Source: Pigoraptor vietnamica
Lineage: Eukaryota; Opisthokonta; Filasterea
Direction: 5' to 3'
Assembly (NCBI GenBank): GCA_943704525.1
Contig: CALSCQ010001715.1
Span: 1-32,376 of the forward strand
DNA: 32,376 nt
The notes beneath the pieces are model-generated. The model did not search any database. It had not been told where the DNA came from and saw only the letters and a program-made list of their open reading frames with translations. Position numbers and translations under genes: made by a program. This document shows, piece after piece, positions 1 through 14,302 of the stretch. How positions within the stretch are numbered: position 1 is the first letter of the stretch; every line of letters begins with the position of its first letter.

Positions 1-110
<110 letters not shown>

Positions 111-192
111 CACACACACGCGCGCGCACTCGCACTTCCACATACATGGGCGCGCATAAATACACCAAGACAGAGGCTCACGACCCGCGCAC

Positions 193-312
193 CTTTGCGA
201 CGTCAAACGGGTTGGTGGCGACGGCGGCGATCATCGGCGAGATTGTGGAGAAGAGAAAGCCCTCCCACCGCGGCACGACCACCATGCGGCGGTCTGCAGC
301 CTGCACGGACAT
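193..312 (-). CDS. Mitochondrial carrier family protein, first exon only (partial)
   Basis: This looks like the first coding exon of a solute carrier 25 family protein, which moves metabolites or cofactors across the inner mitochondrial membrane. Read leftwards from the ATG at 312, the product contains GFLFSTISPMIAAVATNPFDVAK. The last part is the start of the carrier signature Px[DE]xx[KR], which follows the first transmembrane helix in each repeat. The exon ends after the Lys codon at 193 with a GTGCGC donor. The rest lies beyond the left edge, past the (CA)n tract. In-frame ATGs at 366 and 285 are alternative starts. The substrate cannot be told from one helix. The call rests on a short stretch, so confidence is moderate. 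Confidence 0.6.
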
Positions 313-618
313 GGCGCCCTTTCGCCCGGTGCGGGCAGAGTGCGTCGCCGCGGTGACGTTGAGCATGCGGTGCCGCGCAAGGGACGGGCGTCGACGTGCC
401 CGCCTGCGACAGGGGAACGGACCGGCCGCTGTGGACGTGCGCCTCTCAATGAGCGGCACGCGACTGTCGCACGCTGGCGTGGGTGACAAGTGCCTGCGGT
501 GAGCGGCGGGGATGCGAGTGGCTCTTTCAGGGGTTCCAGCGCGAAATCCGGCAGTGCTGTGCAGGTGCATGGTGAGGGTTACAAGTCACGTGAGGTCACG
601 TGTTGTGCCCAATATATT
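313..618. promoter_or_regulatory. Gap between Vav stop and carrier gene; E-box palindromes
   Basis: This 306-bp gap is the likely promoter of the carrier gene on the minus strand, plus the 3' region of Vav. It carries a TCACGTGA palindrome at 586-593 and a second CACGTG at 597-602. An AT-rich stretch sits at about 611-621, next to the Vav stop. Function is inferred from position and from the recurrence of the motif elsewhere. Confidence 0.4.
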
Positions 619-4608
<3,990 letters not shown>

Positions 4609-5043
4609 GTCGGGGCGAAGATGCCCCGGGTAAGGGGGCGCTGCGGTTGGCGGTAAACACGGGCGACGAGGGGAGAGATGTGTAGCAACGCTGCGAGAGT
4701 AACTAGACACGGAGCCTCTTCACACGAGGGCAGAGCGCGTTGGAAGTACAGTGCGCTGTCAGTGAGGGAAGCGCAACTTCCGCGCAAACGCGAGCGGCGA
4801 ATCGCACAGCTTCGGTTTGCGTGTGTTTGCGCTCGGTTCCGTTTGGCTGTTTTCCGCGCGTCACGTGACCAATCCAGAACACCCACGGCACGGTAACACC
4901 CACCCTGCGCCATACGATGCTTGCACACCCACCCACCAACAGCTGACGCACGTCTTTCAACTGCGCGCGGCGTCCCTAATTCCACGCTTGTTCCATTTGC
5001 GCCCATGGCATGGCCTGTCAAAGGGGCCCTTCCTCTTCCGTCC
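4609..5043. promoter_or_regulatory. Divergent promoter region between Vav and the KDEL SET gene
   Basis: This 435-bp region separates two head-to-head start codons. It contains TCACGTGA at 4861-4868, followed at once by CCAAT on the plus strand at 4869-4873. The two together look like a compact E-box plus CCAAT-box module. No TATA box is obvious. Confidence 0.5.
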
Positions 5044-7323
5044 ATGGGGCGTCCGCGCGGGTGGACATTCGGCGCCGCCGTGCTGCTTGCGGCGTGTGCC
5101 TCTGCGTGCGCACACGCGACCGCGCAGAGCACCCAGGACGCCCTCGACGCATGCGCGGCGTGGTTTGCAGCCAACGGGGGACAGGCCGCCTCCGTGGAAC
5201 TGAAGCACGTGAACGATGCCATCGGCGCGGGTGTGTTCACGCGCAAGCCGTTTAAGGTGAATGACAACGCGTGTGTGGTGTGTGTGTGTGTGTGGTGTGT
5301 GTGTGTGTGTGTTATGTGTGAGGCGTGTGAGTTATGTGTGAGTGGTATGTGCGGGTGTGCGGGTGTGCGTGTGCGTGTGCGTGTGCGTGCATAGAGTGCG
5401 CCAGTGCTTCGACCCTCTTCGTTTTCTCATTTCGAAATGCGACCAGAAAGGGGAAGTTGTCATCGAGGTGCCGGGGTCGCTGTTTGTGCTGCGCGGGGCC
5501 ACGCAGCGCACGCCGGCCGCTGCGCACGCAGACACCCTTGAGAGCGACGACGCCTTCCTCATACTGTTCCTGCTGGCCGAGCGGCACAACGCGTCGGCAC
5601 ATTGGGCGCCGTACACACGCGTGCTCCCGGGCGAGTCGCGCACGGCGTCGTTTGCGTCGCAGTACACCGAGGACTTTGTGGACCCGGCGTCCGTCCTCCA
5701 CAAATGGATCGGCGTGCGGCAGAAGGAGATGGCGACATACTTTGGTGCGCATTTGTGTGCCGATCCCACGATGCGCCATCCTTATTGTGCCCCGTCCAGC
5801 TGATGTGTCCGTTCTGGGTGCTGCGCAGGGCACATTAGGGCACAACTGGGCGAGAACTCGCCACTCGCCGGCGCCGTGACGAACAGCGCCCTGCGGTGGG
5901 CGTTTGCTGTCACTCGCAGCCGCGCTCTCACGCTCAAAATCGACGGCAAGTCGAGGTCGGGTGAGTGGTTGTGTGCTCTGCAGGCCGCGCGTGCGTTATC
6001 CACGTCAATTTGGTGACGAGACTGCGCCCGTTCGTGCGCGCAGTGATTGTGCCGTTTGTCGACTTTCTCAACACGGGCGCGCCGGATCGGCTGAACACGG
6101 ACTGCGCGATGGCCGGCAATGGGTTCGTGTGCCGCGCCACCCGCAACATTCCCAGCGGCGCAGAGGTGGGAGCAATTCACAGAGACCCACGAAGCAGAGC
6201 TTGCCTGTGCTGTGCGTCGGACGCATCCGCGCACTATTGTGACACAGTTCGCGCCCTGCTCCCTCTCTTTCCCGAAGGTGCTCGTGAGTTACGGGCCGCC
6301 CACGTGGAAGCCGAACAGCCGCCTCCTCCTCGACTACGGCTTTGTGCTTCCGCGCACGGCCCACGACGTGGCCGTCACGGGACCGCCGCGGGATGTCGAC
6401 GGCGATGGCGACGGCCTCGCAGAGCTGCGCGAGGGGCTGCTCCAGCGTATTGGGCTCTTGCACCAGTGGGTGATGGGACTTGCTGGCTCTCGGTCTTCAC
6501 TGTGAATGGGGGCGACTTTACATGCGGACCGCTGTTTTTTGTGTCAGCGTTGCGCTTTTTCGTACGTGTTATTGCGCGGTGCGGTGTGTGTCGCGTGCAC
6601 TCGGCGCCGTCGTAAGCGTGCTCGCGCGCCCATAGGGACGAATTCCGCGTGGGCTTTGGCAGCGGCGTGGACCTCGACCTCATTCGCTTCTGTCGCGTTC
6701 GCTGTGCGTCGCGCGAGAGCCTCACCACCCGCGCCGCTCAAACGGAACGGCGCATCCTGAAGGTTCGTGTCTCCCACATGCGTCCGCGTGTTGCTTCTTC
6801 GGGCATGTTCGTCTACTACAGACCTGAAATGGTGCTGTGTTGACCCACTCGTGCGTATACGCAGGACGAGGCCCTCGAGAACAGCGAGGAAGCCTGCGCG
6901 CAGCGGTGTCTGTGGGCGCACCTGGAGACATCGCTCGCCGCCTACAAGGTCCCCTTTGTGGTGAGTGTCTCTCCCGTGCGTGGTTGAATGTGTAGGATGG
7001 TCACATGTTCGCCCATATGTATATGTGATTGCGCCCAGTGGGTTCCATTCCTTCCGTCGTATTTTGTTTTCCTGCACTCTTCGGACGATGAAGGTCCCGG
7101 CATCGGCCTGTCTTTTCGTTCGCCTCTAATCACGTGAGCTGTGCAGGACGACGCTGTGGCCTTGGCGCGCATTCGCAAGTCGGGGAAGGCGCCCGTGGAC
7201 GCGCGACTGGCGCTTGTTCTGGAGGTTCTGCTGGGCGAAAAGGTGGCGCTGCACGACGCCATGTTTGGGATTGGCGATGCGCAGGAGAGAATATCGGCGC
7301 GCTTGAAGAAGGACGAGCTGTGA
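5044..7323 (+). CDS. SET-domain (SETD3/Rubisco LSMT-like) protein with signal peptide and C-terminal KDEL
   Basis: Eight exons give 450 residues: 5044-5256, 5447-5744, 5829-5960, 6044-6165, 6278-6465, 6636-6762, 6865-6960 and 7147-7323. Residues 1-26 (MGRPRGWTFG then a hydrophobic Ala/Leu run) look like a signal peptide. SET landmarks follow in order: IGAGVFTRKPF, GEVVIEVPGSL, WAPYTRVLPG, RWAFAVTRSRALTL, VIVPFVDFLNT (about 215-225), then VSYGPPTWKPNSRLLLDYGF (about 258-277). A helical C-terminal region resembles the substrate-binding domain of this family, whose members methylate Lys or His in non-histone proteins. The last four residues are KDEL, an ER-retrieval signal. Where relatives have Asn-His, this protein has Asn-Thr, so activity is uncertain. 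An acceptor at 5984 is also in frame but would leave a 23-base intron, so 6044 is preferred. An in-frame ATG at 5005 is an alternative start. Confidence 0.88.
5257..5446 (+). repeat. (GT)n-rich first intron of the SET gene
   Basis: This 190-base intron has a GTGAAT donor and a CAG acceptor. From about 5276 to 5390 it is mostly interrupted GT/GC repeats on the sense strand. Nothing else was recognised in it. Confidence 0.8.
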
Positions 7324-7677
7324 GCAATGAAGCAATTGCGGCAGAAGGAGTCTCCATGTGCGACAAGGTGTGTGCGTGGGCGTCGGTGTGCGTGCTCTCT
7401 GTGTTTCGATCAGTCTTGTGCCGCCTTGCGGCCCTCTTTGTCTGCGACGAGCGTGTAGCGCCTGCCGTCGACTCGTTGGCACCTTCTTGGCTAGACACTT
7501 GCGGCGACAATGGGCGGAAAATGTGCTCGAACGCCATGCATATATTATACGACGCTAACATTCTGCTTAAATAACGCGACGCGCTGAAGCTGGAATCTGC
7601 GTGAGGAAGAAACTGCGGAAGAAACTGTACAGTTGACGGTGGCCGCTGCCCGACGATAACTGCGGGCCGGTCGGTCA
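7324..7677. other. Convergent intergenic gap
   Basis: This 354-bp stretch lies between the stop codons of the SET gene (plus) and the AT-hook gene (minus). It is presumably two 3' UTRs. A short AT-rich patch around 7540-7575 may include processing signals. I see no gene here. Confidence 0.6.
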
Positions 7678-9607
7678 CTACGCTGCGATAAGCCGCGCCA
7701 CACCGCCCGCCTCGTAGTACGCGGCGTGCTGCTCGGTGCTCACGTGCCCGTCGTACCATGCGGCTGGAGGCACCTCGTCGTCGACGTCCGGGCTGCTTTG
7801 GAAGGGGCCGGACCACGGGTTGTCGATCGTCCCGAATAGGTAGGAGATATACTCGTCCGCAGATTCGGGAGACGCGCACTCGCTATCTCCCGCTTCGGCA
7901 AGAAGGGAGCTCGACTGCGAGAGTGTCTCGCAGTCAGTATCCTGTGGGGCGGTGTGGACCTCGTCGGCGGTATGGAAGTCGTTGGGGAAATGGGCGGCGC
8001 TGAGCATCACGTCGGCGTTCGCGAAAATCGCGAGAACTGTCGACATGTCGATGTGCACCCCGCCCGCGCCATCCGAGTAGGTGTGGGCCGCGTCCGCGCC
8101 GTGTTCGCATGCGCCTCGAGGGTACGCGTCGCTTGTCGGCACGTGGGCGTTCACTTGACTTGTGTCCGGGTCGCTCGCGATGCGACGTTCCGGGTCGGCG
8201 CGTGGGTCGAGAGAAATCGGGAACTGGCCGCGCGCGGCCCAGGCGTCCTGCGAGAAGACGGGGGCCGCGTTCGCACCGTGGTCAGCCGGGTGGCGTGGGC
8301 CCTGACCGTTGGTGGCGCTCCCATGCGCGGTCGTCTCGGTGAGCTGTGCCGTGCGATCGGCCTGGGACGGACACGGGACGTTTAGGAAGTGACACTCATC
8401 GATTGAGCCGCAATTAATCGGCAACCTACCGTGTGGACGGCTGCGCTGCACTCCGCAGTGATGCTGACTTGTGCCACGAGCTCGTCGCCAATCTTACGCC
8501 GCGGCTTGCGCTTGCTGGTCGTCGCTTTCGTATCCTTCCTGACGCGCGCTGTCTTCTGGGTGGCCCCCTTGGCCCTCGCCGTTTTCGGAGAATGGAGCTT
8601 GCGTTTGCCCACGCCGTTGCGCGTGGAAGCCCTCCTGACCCGCGGTGCGGCGCCGTTCTTGCCGTCTCCGCGGCTGTCCGGTAGGCGCGTGATGGGAAGC
8701 CACTTTTCCTCGTACGGGTTGACCTCGTATATGTCGCACCCGACAACCTCGAACAGGAGGTACCGGTCGCCGTCGTGCACCTCCTTCGCGTACAGATATC
8801 CCGTCTCGCGTGTGTCCATGGCGTACTGCCTGACGTTGCGCAGAATGTGCTCGAATGTCGCGGCCTCAAATGGCTTCGCGCCCATCCGTTCGAGGAAGGA
8901 GTTCACGAACCGAACGAGATCCCTGCCTGCAGTGTTTCGCGTGGGCCATCAGTGCCACTGGCAGTGCGAGCGGCATGGTTGGACGTGGCGATACATTATT
9001 GCCTTGAGTTCTCTAGTCTTGCCTTCGCAGACGGTGGTTGCCGTGTTTGCAAGCATAAACCCCTAATAATAATGCTCTGCCACAAGCGCTAGCGCTCGCA
9101 CAGGGGACTCACCAAGGCGCTCGTCCACAATGGGAAATGCGATGCAATGGACGCCCTTTTCGTCGGTGACCCAATGCACAATGTCGCGCGCGTAGACGAA
9201 GGTACCATTGTCGAGGCAACCCAGCAGCGCGTCGGGGTGGGCGAGGACCCTGCGTCCGATATTGTAAAGCACGCGTGAGTGACCTGACGTGTGCGGATCT
9301 GCCGAATCGGCATATTATCCACAACATGACACGGCGCGCATAAGTCAACGGCTGGCGGACCGATTATCCGCCGAGTAACAGTCGAGACCAACAGTGAACA
9401 CTGAGACAGAATTTAACACCCGAGAGTATGCGCCGCCTGCAGATGCACGAGCCTCGGACCAATAACTGAACACAGAATCAGTCACATGCAGTGGGCCTAA
9501 CGACAGTCCACTCACAACGTCAGCTGCCTTTGCAGCAGGGGAGGGCGCCCACGCCGCGCCGGCGGCTGCGGCTGCCGCTCTTCGCTCTGGCGGGACCTGC
9601 GACTCAT
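7678..9607 (-). CDS. Unrecognised nuclear protein with an AT-hook
   Basis: Four exons join in frame to 469 residues: 9607-9516, 9249-9113, 8926-8430 and 8361-7678. I do not recognise the family. Residues 18-23 are RRGRPP, an AT-hook-like minor-groove DNA-binding core. Residues about 31-140 look like one or two compact folded units with regular hydrophobic spacing (LGCLDNGTFVYARDIVHWV; ATFEHILRNVRQYAMDT; YLLFEVVGCDIYEVNPYEEKW). A strongly basic Lys/Arg/Thr stretch follows (about 150-215), a plausible nuclear signal. The C-terminal half is low-complexity, acidic and Ser/Asp/Ala-rich, as in many activation domains. The third intron has CTAAAC, a good branch-point match, upstream of its acceptor. 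The exon 1 start is chosen because it is the only upstream ATG found with a GTGAGT donor in the right phase. A chromatin or transcription role is inference. Confidence 0.72.
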
Positions 9608-10895
9608 TGCTGTGCCCGGCTTGCGTACTACTCCTTATTCCGATTCGCTGTTGTTCTCGGCCGTCGCCCGTCTCCGACTCATCGGCGGCGCAGCGCGTGT
9701 AATCGTCAAGGCAGTTCTTGCTTGCAAGACTTCGCGTGCCTGGCCTGTTGTTGTATGATTTCTAATCGCCTGATGGTCGCCTTTTATAGATTCCGGCAGT
9801 GCCGAACGAGTGTGCGTCAGCACGAGCGATGTGCAGTGCCGCGTCGGCGAGCCGCGCCCTGCCGGGGCAAACCTGCTCGGCTCTGTCTGAGAGCGGGGGG
9901 ATAGTTCGCATTGCGCCCCAATACGGAGACGACTTTTGTTTCGTCCGTTGGCAGAAGGGCGAAGACGACGCTCTAGAAGTGCACGAGTGTCCGAGCGGCG
10001 GTGCACCCAGTTCAGCCGCACTGGCTGTTTCTCCTCTCTCGGGGATGGCGAAAATCACACTGTTACCGGCCGTACGCAGCTTCTGATTGGTGGATGACCC
10101 ACCGCATGAGGGTGATGGAAGGTTCCGAGGATCACTCCCACCAGTGGAAAGTTCCGGGCCGCATTCAGTTATTGTGCATTATAGCACAGCACACTATCGC
10201 GTGACGGGCTCACGTGTGCCCCAAGAGGGCAGAGTGGGAAAAAATTCACTCGTCCGTTTGGACCGTGACGCACTGTGACCCATTGAGCAATGCACCCGAG
10301 TGGGCATTGGGATAGTCGGCGAATGTTCCGCATCCCGGGTGTTGCGGCACGCGTTCACGAGGGGATCCGGCCTGGGCGTATTGCGGGATTGTTCGAAAGT
10401 GGACTCACCCACGCACTGCCCGGCGCGATTTCCTATTTAGTCGCTCAGACAGCACGTCACAATGGGCCCAGAAAGGTCCCTGAGACCCCGACTTGCTCCC
10501 CTGAGGGGGGAAGAGAGGTCGCATTTCCATGAAATTGTCGCCGCATGAAGGGCGCTGCGGCACAGGGGCTTGAGCGAACAATTGAGTTCGGGACGACATA
10601 GAAGCCGATAACACAGCGAGACCGACTGACGCACCAGTTCACACGGCGCACTCACGCCCCGCATGCAGGGCGACACGTGGGCTTGGGGGATAACGAGTTC
10701 GAGACGACACACAGAAACCGATAACAGAACGTGACTCCGACGGAACACGCACACGCGCAGACATTGGCTCTCACACACCCACGCTAGCACGCACGTACGC
10801 ATAGACACATTCTTTCCCTTCTGCAAATCTACAGAGGGCCTCAGAGAACGCGCCGTGTGAACACGCCGAATCCAGCACGGCGCACACTTTATGGC
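9608..10895. other. 1.3-kb intergenic region, no gene seen
   Basis: This gap lies between the AT-hook gene start (9607) and the COP1 stop (10896), both on the minus strand. It holds short open frames on both strands, but none has recognisable sequence, and I could not build a spliced model. Visible items are CACGTG at 10211-10216 and two imperfect copies of a segment of about 57 bp near 10567 and 10680. It probably includes the AT-hook gene promoter and the COP1 3' UTR. A non-coding RNA or a fast-evolving gene cannot be excluded. Confidence 0.5.
10567..10737. repeat. Imperfect direct repeat, about 57 bp, offset about 113 bp
   Basis: Copy 1 (about 10567-10623) and copy 2 (about 10680-10736) share the blocks GGCTTG, GAGTTCG, GACGACA, AGAA and CCGATAACA in the same order and with nearly the same spacing. 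They differ at several bases, so the duplication is not recent or is under constraint. No RNA or transposon family was recognised. Confidence 0.6.
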
Positions 10896-13800
10896 TCATA
10901 CAAGCTCCATGACCTTGATTGTGCCCTGGCTGTTCGCCGCAAGCAGTATGCTCGAGTGGCGCTTCCAGCAGACAGAACTCACAAACTGCTGTCCTTCGTC
11001 CTCGCCCTCCTCGCCCTACGACCCTCGAAAGTGAACACGATGTATCGAGCACGTGTACATTCGCACAGCGCACACACACGCACACATGTACATTCGCGCA
11101 GCACATACACACACACGCACACCACGCACACACGGGTGAACATCCGCGCGCACGCACTACGCACACATCCGCAAGACAGCAATGCACCCCACACGCTCAC
11201 CCACCGCCTGCCCGGTTCCTGCGCCAAATTTGAAGCTCACGACCGGCTTCGAGAGGCCCTTGTAGTACGCGTACACGGCGTTGTTCTCAGAGCCACATGC
11301 CACGTAGTCGCCGTTCGCCGTGAGGCCCACAAAGTTCTTGTCATTCGCGTGGCCACTGAATGTTCGCACGCACTCACTTCGCGACACGTTCCACAGCTTC
11401 AGCGAGCTGTCCGTTGACCTGTGCACGATGTCAATATGTCAGTGTGCAGAAATACATGGGTATCATGAGCGCAAGACGAACACTCAGAGTGGAGCCCTGC
11501 ACAGCCCATGCACTCCACGCGGCCAAGCAACCGGGCAGCTGCGGCCAAATAAAAGAGAGCACACTCACGCGGAGACAATCTCTTCCGAGTTGAGAAACCG
11601 CACGTACGACACGGCCTTTCGGTGCCCCTTGAAGACGAAGAGGGGCTCGCGCAGCTTGCGCAGGTCGTAGTAGTGTATGTGGTGGTCTGCGTCGCACAGC
11701 AAACACCATTAGAGCCCGAAAAAGAGACACAACGACCCAAACACGAGGACGACGAGCAGACGCATCCGCACATTAAATCGAGAGGCGCTGCGCAGACAAA
11801 AAAGAGCTAGGCAAACGGGCACGGTGCACGTGCCTGCGGATCCAAAGGCGAGGTGGTTTGAGCTCCCCGGGTTGAAGCGCACGCAGCAGATGTTCGCCTT
11901 GCTCTCGATGGTCGCGACAGAGTGCTCCTGATTCGCCGACCAGATTTTCACTGCGAGACGGCGCAGGAGACAGCGCAAGGATCAGAGGCCACACCAAAGC
12001 GCCGGCGTCGTTCGCCGCAAATCACACACGCGCCCATTCCCCACAGATCGATGAAAGCGACCACCAATGCCATTCCCATAGAAAACGATCGAGAAAGCCA
12101 AGGGATAACCCACCGCGCGTGTCGTCGGAGCCGGAGGCAAGTCGCGTGGGGTCCGTGCGGCTGAAGTCCACGCTCCACGCGCGCTTTTCGTGCTCCTCGA
12201 ACTGGAGGACGCTCTGCCCCGTGTAGGCGTCCCAGATCGTGATGATGCCCTCGTAGTCGCTATTCGCAATTTGCGACTTGATGTACGAATTCCAGCTCAG
12301 GCAGCTGCGCGGATGCGCGGAAGGGGTGTGAGATGAGGGGGTGCATGGGAGGCCCATCACGCAACAGTCCACTGGGGCACATACGCGCACACACGCACTC
12401 ATGCACTGCACTCTATACCATCGCAGCTGCAGCGCACACACGCAGTCACAACAACAGCACGCAAACACAAGAACAGCGCTCGCGTACACGGTAACACCCA
12501 CCTTATCTTCGACTGGCACGCCATTTCCCGCATCGGATAGTGCACGTCGGACGAATCGCGCATGATCGTCTCATACTCAAAGATCTTGATCTTCTTCGTC
12601 ACGCCCGCCGTCGCAAAAAACTCGTCGTCCCGGTCAAACTCAATGCTGGGCACGTGACAAAGAGTGCGAGTGGAGTTGAGGGACGGTGAGGTCCAACTGT
12701 TGACTTCATTCCCCCCAGCTGTCCCTCAAACACTCAACAGCAGCAAAAGAACAGCCAACCAATCTAGCAAAAAAGACTATACCTCGAGACGATGTTGTTG
12801 GAGCCGAAAATGTCGCCGTACTTGAGGCTTGCGAGCACTCGGAACTTGCTGAAGCGCGTGAAGTTCGAGAGACACTGACCAAAGACAGAGAGGGCCTCCC
12901 CGGGATGTCCGCCTGCGCGCGCCAGATGGGCTGCTTAACGCACGACGAGAGACCAACAGGAGAACGACACGGCAGCTGCGTGTGATCGAACACTCACTCA
13001 GCGCGAATTTTTGTCGCGTGTCAAAGTAGCACTGCTGCAGGTCGTCAAAGTTCATGTGGACGCGTCGCTTCTTCGCCGCGACGCCGTCGCTCTCCGGCAA
13101 TACAGAGCCTGGCGATGGTTGCGTCGCACTGTCGCACAGAGAGGTTATATCAGCATGTGTTCGGCGAAGGCGGCGATGTGTTGGTGTGCACATGCCATGC
13201 GTGCTCATGCAACAGCGGGGTGTAGACGTGTGCATGCATGCGTGCGAATAGGACTAATCCCTACGCACCTCACGGGCACTGCGATTCGCGTCGTGTGATC
13301 CTCGCTGACACTGACGGCGCGCCGCTTTGCAGGCAGCGCAGGCACAGTCTGCAGCACAACAACCGTGAGTCAAACGGCGGCCACAGTCGCACGGCACTGT
13401 CACGCGCAGGGGCTCTGAGGCATCCTCGACCCGCCTCCCCCCCCCCCCCCCACACACACTCAACCTCCGCATCATCACCGCCAACCCCCTCCCGTTCTTC
13501 GCAATCAACAACTGACTGTGCGCGCCCTGCACCACTTCCCACTTCCATTTGCGACCGAACACATCCGGCTCTCCTGTTGTGCACGCACACTCACCGCCGA
13601 TATTTCCGCTTCGCGTGCCCTTGCGAGCTCGGCGCGTTCCTCTTCGACCTTCGCGAGATCGTCCGACATGGCGTTAAGCTCCGCCTGCAACCGCGACACT
13701 TGCTGCAACAAGGCAAGCGCACACAGTCTTAAGATGTACACCGGCCGCCGCACAATAACCCCGCAGCGCCGCCGCACCTCCTCCTTGAGTCCCCTCGCCC

Positions 13801-14302
13801 GCTGCAGGAAGTCGGCGAGCACATCGAGCTCGCTTTCCTTCTCGTCCGCCACCAGCCGCCGCTTCTTATCGAGAAGCACGCCCAGCAGCATGTTGATGTC
13901 CGTCACATTCCACGAGTTCTCGCTCTGGATGGCGCCCTGCAATTGTCGCACGGGCTCCTCCACCAGCTGTCGCTGCATCGCCGCGTGCCGGTCGAGCAGG
14001 GTGTTCAGCGTGAAATTCGGAAAGATGCCCTCGCGATCCAGCGGCTTCCTGCACTGCGGGCACTCGGCGCGCGTTGTGTCCAAGTAGCGCGTGATGCACA
14101 GGTAGCAGAAGCTGTGCCCGCAGCGCGCCATGAAGGCCTCGCGTATGAGGTCGCGGCAGATTGGGCAGAGCAGCTCCTTGTCGATCCGCATGGCCGCAGA
14201 CACCAGCGCCGCCGCCGCAACAGTACCCACGGGAGGCGCCGCATCCTCGCCCGTCGCCTCCGTCTTCACGTGCAGTGCCCCGTTTGTGAGAGACGACGCC
14301 AT
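10896..14302 (-). CDS. COP1: COP1 E3 ubiquitin ligase (RING, coiled coil, WD40)
   Basis: COP1 is the substrate-binding E3 subunit that directs transcription factors to degradation. Eleven exons give 625 residues: 14302-13778, 13702-13595, 13348-13269, 13128-12998, 12912-12783, 12645-12502, 12304-12114, 11950-11834, 11686-11569, 11418-11205 and 11015-10896. The RING is C3HC4 (C46, C49, C61, H63, C66, C69, C81, C84). A coiled coil follows (about 140-215), then a basic [17 protein letters not shown] segment like the COP1 nuclear signal. A seven-bladed WD40 domain (about 305-625) includes [74 protein letters not shown] and the terminal [14 protein letters not shown]. These are COP1 hallmarks. Length is close to plant COP1 (675) and animal COP1 (about 730). 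The intron at 11833-11687 needs a GC donor. An upstream coding exon is possible because a TTTCAG acceptor-like site precedes the chosen ATG. Confidence 0.95.

Noticed and set aside
5961-5983. Alternative 23-base intron in the SET gene
   Set aside because: It keeps the frame but is far too short for spliceosomal splicing; the 83-base intron to 6043 is preferred.
9799-10086. 95-codon plus-strand frame in the gene-free gap
   Set aside because: It has no recognisable motif, no supporting splice context and weak coding character; noted but not called.
10580-10720. GAGTTCGAGAC-like sequences resembling a tRNA B box
   Set aside because: No matching A box, acceptor stem or anticodon arm could be found at the right spacing, so neither a tRNA nor a tRNA-derived SINE is supported.
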